Part shown: one piece after another, positions 1 to 10,700 of the stretch | Layout of the letters: each line of letters starts with the position of its first letter | How positions within the stretch are numbered: position 1 is the stretch's first letter | NCBI GenBank assembly: GCA_009829735.1 | Contig: CM020620.1 | Span: 22,976,020-23,040,019, forward strand | Origin: Pyropia yezoensis | Taxonomy: Eukaryota > Rhodophyta > Bangiophyceae > Bangiales > Bangiaceae | DNA length: 64,000 nt | Reading direction: 5' to 3' | The notes under the pieces: model-generated | The model's input: the letters and a program-made list of their open reading frames with translations, nothing else | Databases searched by the model: none | What the model was told of the DNA's origin: nothing | Position numbers and translations under genes: made by a program

Positions 1-2
1 CC

Positions 3-2933
3 ATTGGGGCAACCCAACATCGTATAGACCTGGTACCAGGCGCACGACCCGCCCGGTCACAACCGCACCGAGCGGGACCTATGCAACGAGAGATCGTTGA
101 TGGAGAAGTGAAGAGGATGAGCGAAGCGAAGGTGATACGACCTTCGATGTCGGAGTGGGGTGCCCCAGTCGTTATCGTACCGAAGACGGATCAAACCCCT
201 CGGTTTTGCATCGATTATCGACGCCTCAACTTGGTTACCAAGATAGACTCATACCCTTTACCAAGGATGGATGAATGCATCGACTCCCTGGGGGAAGCTA
301 CGGTGTTTACCACCATCGATTGCAATGCCGGGTACTGGCAGATCCCAGTCGCGGAAGAGGATATCCCCAAGACGGCGTTCGTCTGTCACAGTGGAGTGTA
401 CGAGTTCCTAAGGATGCCCTTCGGATTGTCCAACGCCCCCGCTACATTCCAGCGGGCTATCGACATTATACTGTCGGGGGTGAAGTGGCGTAACTGCCTA
501 GTGTACCTCGATGACGTCATCGTCTTCTCGCGTAACATGGATGACCATGTGCAACATGTTGACGAGGTACTCACCCTCTTGCGTAACGCCGGGGTAACCC
601 TGCGTCTGAAGAAGTGCGCCTTCTTCCAACAGACGGTCGAGTATCTGGGCCACCAGATAACCCCTGGTAAACTAGGGGTACTCGAAGCCAATACCCGGGC
701 ACTCCGGGATGCCCGGTTCCCTAACACCCAGACGCAGCTCAAGAGCTTCCTGGGAATGTGCAACGTATACCGACGGTTCGTCAAGGACTTCGCTCGGATA
801 GCTAAACCGTTAACGGTTCTTACGGGCAGTACCTTGCCCAAGGTACTCCAACCCCGTTCGCCTAGTGAAGAAAAGGCATTCGAGTCGCTGAAGCGAGCCC
901 TACTATCCCCACCCGTCCTTGCGTTCCCGCACAGACGGGGTACCTTCGTCATCGATGTCGATGCATGCGATACAAAAGTGGGATGCACCCTGGTACAGGG
1001 AGAGACGTTGATCGGTTCCGATGACGTTATCCAGGACCTACGTCCGGTAGGGTAATTCAGCCGGACACTCAACCCGGCTGAGCGTAACTATAGTGCCACC
1101 GAGCGTGAGTGCCTCGGGGTCATATGGGCAGTGCAACTGCTCCGTCCATACCTGGAGGGCTCCAGGTTCATCGTGAGGTCCGACCACGAACCCCTACGAT
1201 GGCTCCTCAACCTTGGTGACAAGGATTCCGATAGCTATGGGAGGCTAGCCCGGTGGAGGCTGAAGATGGCCGAGCACGACTACCGTACCGTATATAAGGC
1301 TGGGTCAACCCACCATCTCGGAGACGCATTGTCTCGACTCGACACCCCGAGCGGGGATACCCGCCCGGTGGACGAGGACATCCCGGTTGTACCGGTTTGC
1401 ATGGTGGGTAATGCCACCCAAGGTATGGTTGACCATACCATGGCACACCGAGCATGCCCACTGACCCTCGCGGACTTCCGCGAGGCACAAGCCAATGACG
1501 AAGACTGTAGACGTCATCGCGCTAACCTCCTGGCCGGCACGGCCGGCATCTTCTCCGAGAATGAAGACGGACTCATATACCGGCGGGCACCCGCCGATGG
1601 ACGACATCAAGTCGTGGTTCCCGTGTCCTTACGGCAAGCCGTCATGGAACGAGAACACGAGAACCCCACAGCCGGACACCCGGGGGGTTCACGTATGTTC
1701 GCAGCAATGCGAAGGTTCTTCCACTGGCCAGCAATGGCCGTCGACGTAATCGACCACGTAAGGGGATGCCACCCCTGTGCACGTAACCGCATGAGTCTAC
1801 ATAGGCAGGCGTCTGCCATGAAGCTATTCCCACCCGATGGGCCCAACGAGCAAGTCGCTATCGACATACTCGGGCCACTTCCGATAACGGAAGAAGGGAA
1901 CAGGTACATCCTGGTCATGTCTGACCGCTTCACTAAGCTGTCAAGAGCGGCAGCCATCCCGAATGATACGGCATACACGATCATGAACGCAGTGGTTGAC
2001 CACTGGATCAGTGCATACGGAGTCATGAAGCAACTCCTCTCCGATAACGGAGCAAACCTTACGTCAGCATTCTGCACTAAGGTCCTGGGCATGTTCGGCA
2101 TCGAACCACGTCGGGCATCCGACTACCACCCGCAAACCAACGGGCAGGTGGAGCGGTTCAACCGCACCCTCGTCAAGATGCTACAGTGCTACGTGGCCGA
2201 GCACACGAACACTTGGGACAGGCTTCTGTCCGTCCTCACCCTGGCATACAATACCAGGCCACATCGGAGCGCAAACATCGCTCCGCTGGAGTGGGTCATG
2301 CCACTAGGCGTCGGTAACCTGACGCTGCCGCCAGGCAGGTGCACTCGGTATGATACACCGAAAGGCCGCCCGGCCGAACGTATACACCTAGCTTGGTTCG
2401 CCAAGCTATCGTGGATGATACCGAAGCTCAATAGTGCCCTTGACAGAACACAACTTCGATACAAGAAGAACTTCGACGCCCGACTACGGGTGCGCAACGC
2501 TACCCTGATGACAGGTGACTGGGTCTACATCAGACACCAGATGTTCCGGGGGAACAAGCTCATGCAACCGGTCAAGGGACCGTACCAGATTCTCCACAGA
2601 GATGACCACTCTGTTATCTTACACTCCGATACGGAGATCCAACGCATCAGTGTGAATGATGTCACACCTGCTCCGATTCCGGAACAGCCTCAGCCGGTAC
2701 CGGCTGGGTTGCTACATGGAGCCCTTACAACCCACCGGTCAGATGACCCGGTGGGACCGGATGGTATTCCATACCAGGTAGAGAGCGTGGTCGGACACAC
2801 CGACCCGGACCTACCAGGACCCTGGTACGTCAAGGTGATGTGGGTCGGATACGACTCACCCACCGGGGAACAGGCGGCGAATATACCCCGCCAACTCCTC
2901 ATGCCTTACATGAGGCGACGACGCCTACTTTAA
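3..2933 (+). pseudogene. pol of Ty3-A1 (RT-RNase H-integrase-chromodomain), one nonsense codon
   Basis: The reading frame is open from the window edge and stays in one phase to 2933, apart from a TAA at 1053-1055 in the RNase H region. The RT has FCIDYRRLN and the YLDD catalytic motif; RNase H has ATERECL-type and SDHEPLRW motifs; integrase has the zinc-binding H/H/C/C pattern, AIDILGPLP and HPQTNGQVERFNRT, so its three acidic residues are present. The C-terminus (YVKVMWVGYDSPTGEQ) resembles a chromodomain, which in chromoviruses binds histone marks and directs insertion. The first Met in the window (81) is internal. One substitution is the only break visible here. The protein would act in the cytoplasmic particle and, for integrase, in the nucleus. 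Confidence 0.9.
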
Positions 2934-3387
2934 CAACCCAACCGACACCGACTTCGGCTGTTGGGGGGTGAGGCTTATACCTACTAAGTAGGGTGTGACA
3001 TGGTTACGGCAGACTTAGGTTTCTAAGTCAAATCAGACTTAGGTTTCTAAGTCGAACCAAGCTTAGATAACTAAGTAAAACCTGAACCTTAATAAGTTAA
3101 CTTAAAAGTTAAGGCTAACTTCGATAATATCGAAGTAACTAGGGGGCTTAAACGGGAGGATGACCTCCCCAAGCCAAGACACAAAGTGAGGGAGGCTGAC
3201 CTCCCCAAGCATGAACCAACCGGAAGAAGTTGGACGGGAGGCAAGGCACCACTGAGCCAGAAGGGGTACTCCCCAGGGCAGCAAACAGAGGCAAGCAATG
3301 CCCCCGAAGGGGATGAGTTTATACTCACTACTACCCGGCTAACATAAGGGCCACCGGGTCCCTCTCCCGTACAAACAATAGCACTCC
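2934..3387. other. AT-rich convergent spacer with stem-loops, between pol and the antisense ORF
   Basis: No gene is visible. This stretch separates the pol stop from the antisense-ORF stop. It holds two copies, 24 bp apart, of the 18-bp hairpin GACTTAGGTTTCTAAGTC (3012-3029, 3036-3053), a third CTTAG/CTAAG hairpin (3062-3075) and a 19-bp palindrome (3118-3136). It is much AT-richer than its surroundings. The equivalent Ty3-A2 spacer (40086-40478) retains traces of the same motifs. A role in ending or processing both convergent transcripts is inference. Confidence 0.6.
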
Positions 3388-5757
3388 TCAGTGGGTAGAC
3401 CCACTGCTCGAGGGAGGCCACTCACGCGTAAGCGCGTATACCTCCGTGCTCCACCGGTCGGCAATCTCACGACGGTCAATCGCCCGAGTTACCTCGGTGC
3501 ATAGCTGGACGAGGGTGCTGCGGCCAGCCTCCACGTCCTCCAGAGCTTTCTGGAGGCGGTCAAGCACGCCACCGAAGCAACGCGCTGACCCAACCAGCGC
3601 AGCACCTGGGGGGATATCCCCCCAGCTAACAGAGAGACCTTCCCGCATTGCGCGGGCAACAAGGGCGTCAACGCCCTCATACCAGAGACGGGGACCCCCG
3701 TCGTGCAGGACAGGGGCGGAAGGTGACACTGGCGCAGCCAGAGGGGCCACAGGAGCCGACACGGCTACCACCGGAGCCGGTGGCGCCTGATATGAGGCCC
3801 GGTAGGACCTCACCGAAGGGGCTCCACCGTAACCCCGGCGGTACTCCGCCCGACGACGGGACACCTCACGCTCCCCACCCGCAGAGCCCCACTCTCGGGG
3901 ACGACGGCCAACCGCCGCCGGTATCGGGTTACCGAACCACGGGGCAAGGACCTGAAGAGGGTCATGGATAATTATGGGAATACCCAGGTCAGGAACGGCC
4001 TCGGTGGACGCCCACCCATGGCAACTAGGCTCACCCGGCTGAGTACGCCGGATACGCAACGAATGACGAGGCAAGGGGGAAGCCCCAGCCTGCGGGTCCC
4101 GGTACGGGGGAAGGGCCAACACCCCAGCCCAGTTCACGGCATCGTGAAAAGCCAGCAGGGCCTCGAACTCCCGGGCCAACCCGGTCTTGGCAGCTATCAG
4201 GTCCACGCCCAACTGCGCGATGTGCCGACGGACACCCGTCGGAAGATGAAACAGGCGCCCCTGCCGGCGAACGGACAGCAAGAAGGAGGAAGCCTGCCCG
4301 AGGGTAACCTCAAGGGTGAAGGTCCCCTGCAACGGGTGGACCGGCCGGGAGGCCAAAACACTCCCGAAGTATCGGAGGCAGGAGCCGGTGTCAAACCGGA
4401 AAGCAGGGGCGGGTTCCCACCCCTCCTGCCATAGCGGCGGGCGCACGGGAGTGTATACCGGCGCACGACCGTTGCCGGTCTGCAACGCACACGTTATATC
4501 CGTGCGAAACGCATCCGCCATGACACCATGGTTACGTCGCCAGCTCGACGCCGACTTCAACCCCGCCATAGGCGGGTAGGGAGCCGTCAACGACAGATAC
4601 GGGGAAACCCCCGGGTAATAGTCAAAGTCGGGATACCGACCGGTACTGCCCACCGTCTCCTTAAACGCAACCGGCTCCGCCGCCGCCGCAATCCCCCGAG
4701 CACTAGCCGGGTAGTCAACCTCCCGCGGCAACGCGGGGGCAATCAGGTCGCATACCCCGAAGGCGGGGTCGAGGTAGACCTCACCCCGTCCCACCCGAGT
4801 GCGCCAGAGCTGCGCATGCCGGTCGTCCGGCTGACTCAGGATCCAATGGTGTTCCATTCGCACCGCGTTCGGCTGGTTGAACAGCCGCACCAACTCCCGC
4901 TCCCAACTCGGGTCCACTTTGACGCGCCGGGAGGACTCTCCACGGGGAAGCAGCGGGTGGAAGTCCACCCGCATCCGCCCATCGGACTCCATTGACTCTT
5001 GCACAGTCAGGCCTCGAACCCGAGCCACCAAGTCGAACATCGACATGGCGGGTTGACCCGCCGCCACGGCGACGCCGCCACCCAACGGGGCAACCCGGGC
5101 AGGACCAGGAAGAATCGGGGGCGCCGGGGGATGCCCCACCGGCAGATGGGCCGGCGCCGGAGGCGCACGCGGCCGAGGAGGAAGAAGAGGGGCGGGCGCC
5201 CGCCCGGAGTAACTCCCGGAGTCCACGGCCATCGGGGTAGATACCTCTTGACCATCACGCGTCCGCGGCACCGCGGGCAGAGCATCGCCACAACCCGAAC
5301 CCGACGAGGGTACCACGGGGGAAGCACGGGTAGACCCGCTACCCGCCGCAGCGGACACCCCAACCGGGCGGGCACCCGCGCCGTCTTGACCCGCCGGACT
5401 GGCCGGGGTGCCGCCACCACCATCCGCCACGCCGGCGACACCATCTTGAAGTAGAGCCACACCGGCACCGGTGACAGAAGCCATCCGGGCCGCCAGAGGA
5501 GTGCCGGTAGAAGCCACCGCTGCACGCGGTTGTCCGCCACCCGACGGCGCCGTCGTGCCGCTACACACGGACGACAACCCGCCCGGCGCGCCCGCCGGGG
5601 CCACACGAACGGTCACCCGGTCGTCCTCGTCCTCGGACGAGCTCGCTAGGAAGCACTCGGCGGCGGTGGCGGAGACGGGAACGTCGTCCACCATCACCTC
5701 TTCCCCTTCCTCAGGCAGGAGGTCGTCCTCGCCCCCGGGTACCTGGGGGTCCGTCAT
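3388..5757 (-). CDS. antisense additional ORF (aORF) of Ty3-A1, unknown protein
   Basis: This is an open frame of 789 codons on the strand opposite pol, between pol and the 3' LTR. I start it at the ATG at 5757 (MTDPQVPGGEDD), downstream of a TATA box; the frame is open further up without a better start. Residues 1-80 are acidic, about 80-250 are Pro/Ala/Gly-rich and probably disordered, about 250-610 look globular (Trp-rich, RRQGRLFHLPTGVRRHIAQL near residue 515), then comes another Pro-rich linker, and the last 90 residues form a charged helical segment. No signal peptide, membrane segment or zinc finger is visible. The globular core aligns with the antisense ORF of Ty3-B and, through it, with the Ty3-C fragment. 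I do not recognise a family. Gag-like additional ORFs are known in plant Ty3/gypsy elements, so a nucleic-acid or particle role is possible but unproven. Confidence 0.75.
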   Translation of the reverse strand: MTDPQVPGGEDDLLPEEGEEVMVDDVPVSATAAECFLASSSEDEDDRVTVRVAPAGAPGGLSSVCSGTTAPSGGGQPRAAVASTGTPLAARMASVTGAGVALLQDGVAGVADGGGGTPASPAGQDGAGARPVGVSAAAGSGSTRASPVVPSSGSGCGDALPAVPRTRDGQEVSTPMAVDSGSYSGRAPAPLLPPRPRAPPAPAHLPVGHPPAPPILPGPARVAPLGGGVAVAAGQPAMSMFDLVARVRGLTVQESMESDGRMRVDFHPLLPRGESSRRVKVDPSWERELVRLFNQPNAVRMEHHWILSQPDDRHAQLWRTRVGRGEVYLDPAFGVCDLIAPALPREVDYPASARGIAAAAEPVAFKETVGSTGRYPDFDYYPGVSPYLSLTAPYPPMAGLKSASSWRRNHGVMADAFRTDITCALQTGNGRAPVYTPVRPPLWQEGWEPAPAFRFDTGSCLRYFGSVLASRPVHPLQGTFTLEVTLGQASSFLLSVRRQGRLFHLPTGVRRHIAQLGVDLIAAKTGLAREFEALLAFHDAVNWAGVLALPPYRDPQAGASPLPRHSLRIRRTQPGEPSCHGWASTEAVPDLGIPIIIHDPLQVLAPWFGNPIPAAVGRRPREWGSAGGEREVSRRRAEYRRGYGGAPSVRSYRASYQAPPAPVVAVSAPVAPLAAPVSPSAPVLHDGGPRLWYEGVDALVARAMREGLSVSWGDIPPGAALVGSARCFGGVLDRLQKALEDVEAGRSTLVQLCTEVTRAIDRREIADRWSTEVYALTREWPPSSSGSTH

Positions 5758-5848
5758 GGTGCAACCGGGGTAGCAGGGGCGCCCCGTGCAGACAAGCCGA
5801 GGCCGGCTCGACCCGGTACGAGGAACGCTCGCTCGGACGAGCCAGGGA

Positions 5849-5871
5849 AGCGCGGGCACCCGCGCTTATAA
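5849..5871 (-). promoter_or_regulatory. putative antisense core promoter: TATA box plus 18-bp palindrome
   Basis: On the minus strand TTATAA (5866-5871) runs straight into a perfect 18-bp palindrome (5849-5866, AGCGCGGG-CA-CCCGCGCT), about 110 nt upstream of the aORF start. The Ty3-A2 copy keeps both features with a central TG in place of CA. The spacing fits a TATA-driven promoter for the antisense gene. There is no expression evidence. Confidence 0.55.
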
Positions 5872-6337
5872 CCACACAGCTCAGCACGAGCGATACGGCA
5901 GCGCGGGACGACCCGCGCCAGCCGAGCTACGAGGGCGCTCCACCCAGGCACCTGGACCGGGGCCACGCCCCCCCGCACACACGGGGAAAGCAAGGGGGGT
6001 CACCCCCAACCGCCCCCACGCAACGCGGGCAGCCCCCGCCCCCCACTCACTCGTCCACACGAGAGGGACCCCCCTACCACCAGGCACCTGGTGGCGGATC
6101 CGCTTGCACCACCCCTCCGAAAGGGGGGTCGTGAACAGAAACCCGCATCGGGAATTTAACGGTCCGGAAAACGGATCGTGTGTGTACCACACAAAGGGGG
6201 GCACCCCCCTCAGACAACCTCGAAAAGGGGTGTCTGTCGCGACAGAGCGCAAAGCCCCACCCGACTGGTAAACGGTCACGCGACCCACTTACATTCGGTA
6301 ATCCGAATGCAACTCGACCCGAGGACGGGCCGAATCT
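5872..6337. other. non-coding palindrome-rich stretch between antisense promoter and polypurine tract
   Basis: No convincing gene. Several short inverted repeats are present: CCACCAGG-CA-CCTGGTGG near 6080, a perfect 12-bp palindrome CTGTCGCGACAG (6234-6245), and C-runs facing G-runs around 6110-6130 and 6195-6210. The same stretch is conserved in Ty3-A2 (37081-37540). Read antisense, it is the upstream region of the aORF promoter. Confidence 0.5.
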
Positions 6338-6349
6338 AAGGAGGGGAAA
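6338..6349 (+). other. polypurine tract of Ty3-A1
   Basis: AAGGAGGGGAAA lies immediately before the TGTAGCA that starts the 3' LTR. Ty3-A2 has the matching purine run at the same place. This is the expected second-strand primer site. Confidence 0.85.
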
Positions 6350-6712
6350 TGTAGCAATATGGTTGTCCGTATTGTGACCCTAATACTAGGGGGGCTACTT
6401 CTAACCCTTTTTTTTCAATCTGGGAGTCCGTACTGGTCACGGTATCTATGAGGTACGTATGACCAGAGGGACTTGCATCTCGGGGTGGAGGTTAGTTAGT
6501 AATGTCTCCGAGGGTTTATAACGAGGGGGCCGGCGGCGAATCCACCGCCGGCCAAGGTAGAACAACAAACCCCTCCCATTTGGGCTCCCATCTTGGTCCC
6601 GTGGCTTGCGCTCCAAGGACAGCAACCCTGGCCTCCCGGTGATGTTGGTGCCGATCCCCCTTGGTGAGTGTTCCCTGAGAGTGGACGTGCGACGGATTCC
6701 TATTGTGCTACA
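6350..6712 (+). repeat. 3' LTR of Ty3-A1 (363 bp)
   Basis: It starts TGTAGCA and ends TGCTACA, a 7-bp terminal inverted repeat with TG...CA ends, directly after a polypurine tract. The Ty3-A2 LTR (36706-37067, 362 bp) aligns along its whole length. Internally there is a TATAA at about 6515 and a hairpin GGCCGGCGG/CCGCCGGCC near 6529-6555. Confidence 0.9.
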
Positions 6713-6836
6713 GCGATCCAGGAAGATTGCCTTCTCCGTCGGGTCCCCCACCTGTTGCCCCACTCCCTGCTGCTCGGGGCGGGTCCTCCCCATCGCACAT
6801 TACATCAATCGCTCCCCCTCCTCGTCTGGGGGACTT
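6713..6836. other. short flank between Ty3-A1 and Ty3-E
   Basis: 124 bp without a recognisable gene. Because Ty3-E is bounded by GACTT repeats, this stretch was originally contiguous with 13635 onward, that is, with the leader of the SANT-like pseudogene. Confidence 0.6.
6832..6836. repeat. target-site duplication GACTT of Ty3-E (partner 13630-13634)
   Basis: The same five bases directly abut both outer LTR ends. This is the usual footprint left by Ty3/gypsy integrase. Confidence 0.9.
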
Positions 6837-7709
6837 TGTGAGGCACCACCCACACCCGGGCAGCCCTCAACGTACTGGTGAACGTTGTCAGCTGCCCGCG
6901 CAAGCCAATGGGGCTGCGGGGCGCGGGGAAGGTGACGGGCGGGGGGACGGTGATGGGGGTCGGGAAGAAGATGGGCGTGACGTCGGTGAGGGTCGAGGGG
7001 GTCGAGGGGTTCGAGGGTAAAGGAGGTCGTTGTGTCTGTGTTTGTTGTTCCCCCCGAGGTCTCCCCGGGTGGCGCCCGCTCTCACGCATTACATACCCCC
7101 GGGGGGGCACCCAGGGCGCCCCAAAGCATGCGATAGCTCATGCCGCCGGGGGGGCGGCACCAATGGGCTCAAAACAAGGCAACGGCTCTCAGAGCAAGTC
7201 AAGGTGGGTGTGCGCACCCCAAGGCGCCCCGCCAGACAGCCTCAAGCGGGGGCGGGGGCGGCGTGCGGCGCTCGTCGCGCCGCGCGGCTAGCCTCACACG
7301 ACGGTCGGCCGGAAAGGCCGCAGAGGCGTGCAAGCAGGACGCCAGTCTTCGGGTCGAAAATCTCCCGTGGGTCAGCAAATCTTGCCGTTCCCATTGGCTC
7401 GTGGGGAGACTGTTCCGGCTGGCCGATGAGTCAGAGATGTGGCTTGTCCTGTGGTCCGTTAGTCCTCTGATCCGCGGAGAGAAAATATCCGTCTGGGGAT
7501 TAGTCAGGGTACTAACGGGTAGCCGATCCGCGGCTCTCGTGCTGACCGTCCGCGACCCGTAGAATCTCGGCAGGACACCGCGGCATCTCCAGATTACCAG
7601 GGAGTTGATGCGTCTTGGAAGGAGTTGGCTGAGAAGGACAGGGAAGGAGAGGCCCCAGTCCTTATCCCCGAAGCTAGAGTCTCGGGGATTTAGGGGGCAT
7701 ATCCTTACA
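6837..7709 (-). repeat. 3' LTR of Ty3-E (873 bp, long form)
   Basis: The first about 60 bp and the last about 240 bp match the 5' LTR at 13326-13629. Between them this copy has 569 extra bases (about 6899-7469), which are GC-rich. Since the two LTRs are identical at insertion, one of them gained or lost this block later; a deletion in the other copy is likelier because the related Ty3-D LTR is 831 bp. Confidence 0.85.
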
Positions 7710-7722
7710 CCTCCCCCCCCTT
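7710..7722 (-). other. polypurine tract of Ty3-E
   Basis: On the minus strand AAGGGGGGGGAGG abuts the TGTAAGG that begins the 3' LTR. It overlaps the last bases of the pol frame. Confidence 0.85.
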
Positions 7723-10700
7723 AGGACTCGCGGCGAAGAAACGCGTCCAAAACCTCAGGTGCGTGCGCAAGGTCTTGCTTAGTCAGCCAGAAGTTTTCGC
7801 TGACGTCACAGCCTTTCCACTTGACGAGGTACTCTAGTCGTCCTCGGCGCTTTCGTGACCGTATGATGGAGTCGACTTCGTACTCGACCGAACCGTCCGG
7901 AAATGTAACCGGAGGCGGAACGGGAGGAAGTCGGCCGTATGGGTCAGTGCGGTACGGCTTTAGCAAGCTCTCATGGAAGGCGTTGTGAACCTTGCGATCG
8001 AGCACCGCTTGGGGAAGATCCGGGCGGAAAGTCACATCATTGATGCTTTCAGTGACGCGATAGAGTCCTGAGTACTTGGGCATGAGCTTCCGAGCGCCTT
8101 GGAAGGCGTCTGGCATAAGGTTTTTGGTACTTTGAAGCACCAGATCGTCGACGGAAATCTTGCAAGGTCGGCGATGGCGCTTTGCGTACGCCGAGCGCGC
8201 CTCATTCGCACTCTTGATGGGTGATATTGCAGTCTCCTGAGCACGTTGAAGACCGCCTAGCCAGTCAGACACTGCAGGTATACTTGATTCTGACTTGTCG
8301 AGGATGTCCATTGGAACCGTCTTGGGTTCGAATCCGTAGTTCAGGACGAAGGGTGAGTACGTCGTCACAGCATTGGGCGACCGGTTGTAGGCTACTTCAG
8401 CAGCAACCAAGAATAGGTCCCAATCGCCCTGGTGATGGTTGACGAAATTTCGCAGGATTTCCTCAATCTTCTTGTTCATAACCTCAGTCTGTCCGTCAGT
8501 TTGCGGGTGGTAGGCTGAAGATGCCTTGACCTTGATTTTAGGATCTTCGTGAGTGACCGCCAGAAGTTCGAGAAGAAGATGCGGTCCCTGTCGCAGACGA
8601 GATCAGGAGGGAGTCCGTGGTGTCGATAGACATGATCGTGATAGAGCTGTGCTGCAACTGGCGCGGTACAGTCCGGCTTGATAGGGGCGAGGCGAATCAT
8701 TTTGGAGAGGCGGTCGACAACGACGTAAATCCCATTGTGACCTCTTGGAGTCAGAGGAAGAGGCGTGAAAAAGTCCATGGAGACAATTGCTCATCGTTGG
8801 CTCGGGGGATCTAGAGGTTTGAGGTGACCCAGAGGTGAATGGGTGCTAGCCTTGTTTCGCTGGCACAAATCACCTGTTTGTACGTATCTTTGGATGTCCT
8901 TCCGCATTGTTTTCCAGTAGTACTTGGAAGAAATGGCCTTCGTTGTTTTCTTGACTCCCATGTGCCCTTGGCATGGGACATCGTGGTAGTCGTGGAGTAG
9001 TCTTTGGTGTAGAGTACCGACAGGGATACACGTACGGTCACCTCGCTTCAACAACCTCATGTGCAGCCGGTAGGGAGATACCGGGTCTTTGACTAGGTCG
9101 GCAAACTCGGGGTCCGTGTCGTACTCTTATTATAAGGTGGCAAGGTCTTGATCACTTTGGTTGATGGTCATGAGGTTGTTGATTTCAGTTTTCTTGGGAA
9201 TGGCTTTGATGGTCTTGGCCCGCACGCGACTAAGGAGGTCTTGATTGGGGGCGAGCTTGTCGAAAGCATCTTGTGGCTGCCTGGAAAGGGCATCAGCCAC
9301 GGGATTTGAAGTGCCCTTGATGGGGATAATCTTGAACTGGAACTGGTCCAGAAGCTCCAGCCATTTGACTTGACGATTGTTGAGCTTTTCTTGGGATCTT
9401 AGGTATCTCAGGGACTCATGGTCGGTGTGGACCTCAAAGGGTCTTCCGTAGGGGTAGCAGCGCCAATGGCGGAAGGCTTGTACGACTGCAAGAAGTTCTC
9501 GTTCACGAATGCTGTAGCGTTGCTCGTGGATAATGAGAGTTAACGAAAAGTGCGCCACTGGACGCCGTCCGCGTCCATCATCTTGCTCAAGGACTGCGCC
9601 AACAGCATATCCGCTGGCATCGGTAGACACGTAGATTGGATATCTCTTGTCGAAAGGCCTTAGTACTGGTGCGGTTGTTGTCAGATTCTGTTGCAGCTCG
9701 AAAGCTTTCTGGGCGTCTGGGGTCCACTCGAAGTCGACATTCCCAGTCAGCCTTGTCAGAGGCGTGGCTACGGCCGCCATTCCCTTGATAAATCTGCGGT
9801 AGAAGTTGACCATACCGAGGAAGGATTGCACGTTTTTTTTGCTTCTCGGTGTTGCCCATGTACGAATGGCTTGGACCTTGCAGTCTTCTATGGAGAAGCC
9901 TTTCTCGGAGATGACGTGACCGAGGTAGTCCACAGTGGTCCGAGTGAATCGGCACTTGCTCAACTTGGCGTAGAGCTTGTGTTCTCGTAGTTTGTCGAGT
10001 GCTAATCTTAGGTGCTTGAGGTGATCGTCATAGGTTTCGCTGTAGACTAGGATGTCGTCGAGGTAGACGCAGATGAAGTCGTACAGGTAGGGTCTGAAGA
10101 CATCGTTTATTAGGTTCATGAAGACCGCGGGTGCATTCGTAAGACCAAAGGGTACGACCGTGAACTCATAGACTCCGTACTTGGTTCGAAACGCCGTCAG
10201 AGGTATTGTTTCCGGATCAAGGCGAATCTGGTGGTAGCTAGAACGGAGGTCGATCTTCATAAAGTACTTGGCCTTTCGCAGTTGGTCGAAGATGTCGTCG
10301 ATGTGTGGCAGTGGATACGCGTTCTTGATGGTGGCCTTGTTTAGGGCCCTGTAGTCGATGCACATTCGCCAGCCACCGTCCTTTTTTGCCGCAAAGAGGA
10401 CGGAACAGCCCCAAGGTGAGGCGCTTGGTTGGATGAATCCCTTCCTTATTAGGACAGCAAGTTGGGTCTTGAGTTCTTCAAGCTCCCATTCGGCTAGTCC
10501 GTAAATTCCGCTACGACGTGGTTAGGCATCGTCGGTAAGGTCGATGCTAAACTTTTGACTGCGCTCAGGAGGAAGTCCGTCGGGAAGCTCGTCTGGAAAG
10601 ACGTCGGCGTATTCGTTGAGAATTTTTTGAACTTATCTCTTGTCGTCGGCGTGTCCCATCGTAATGGCGATAATGTCGAAGTTGGTAGAGGGATCTTCGG

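Larger units (their letters stand above)
1..6712 (+). mobile_element. Ty3/gypsy retrotransposon Ty3-A1 (5' part outside window)
   Basis: The visible part runs from late protease/early reverse transcriptase through RNase H, integrase and chromodomain (pol, + strand), an AT-rich spacer, a long ORF on the opposite strand, a leader rich in palindromes, a polypurine tract and a 363-bp LTR. The whole unit reappears in inverted orientation as Ty3-A2 (36706 to about 45745), which fixes its order and its 3' boundary. The 5' LTR and gag lie left of the window, so no target duplication can be checked. The LTR outer end is followed by GCGAT. Confidence 0.9.

Noticed and set aside
386..1072. 228-codon ORF antisense to Ty3-A1 RT
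   Set aside because: It mirrors a conserved coding region and has no counterpart in the other families at that position, unlike the true antisense ORF.
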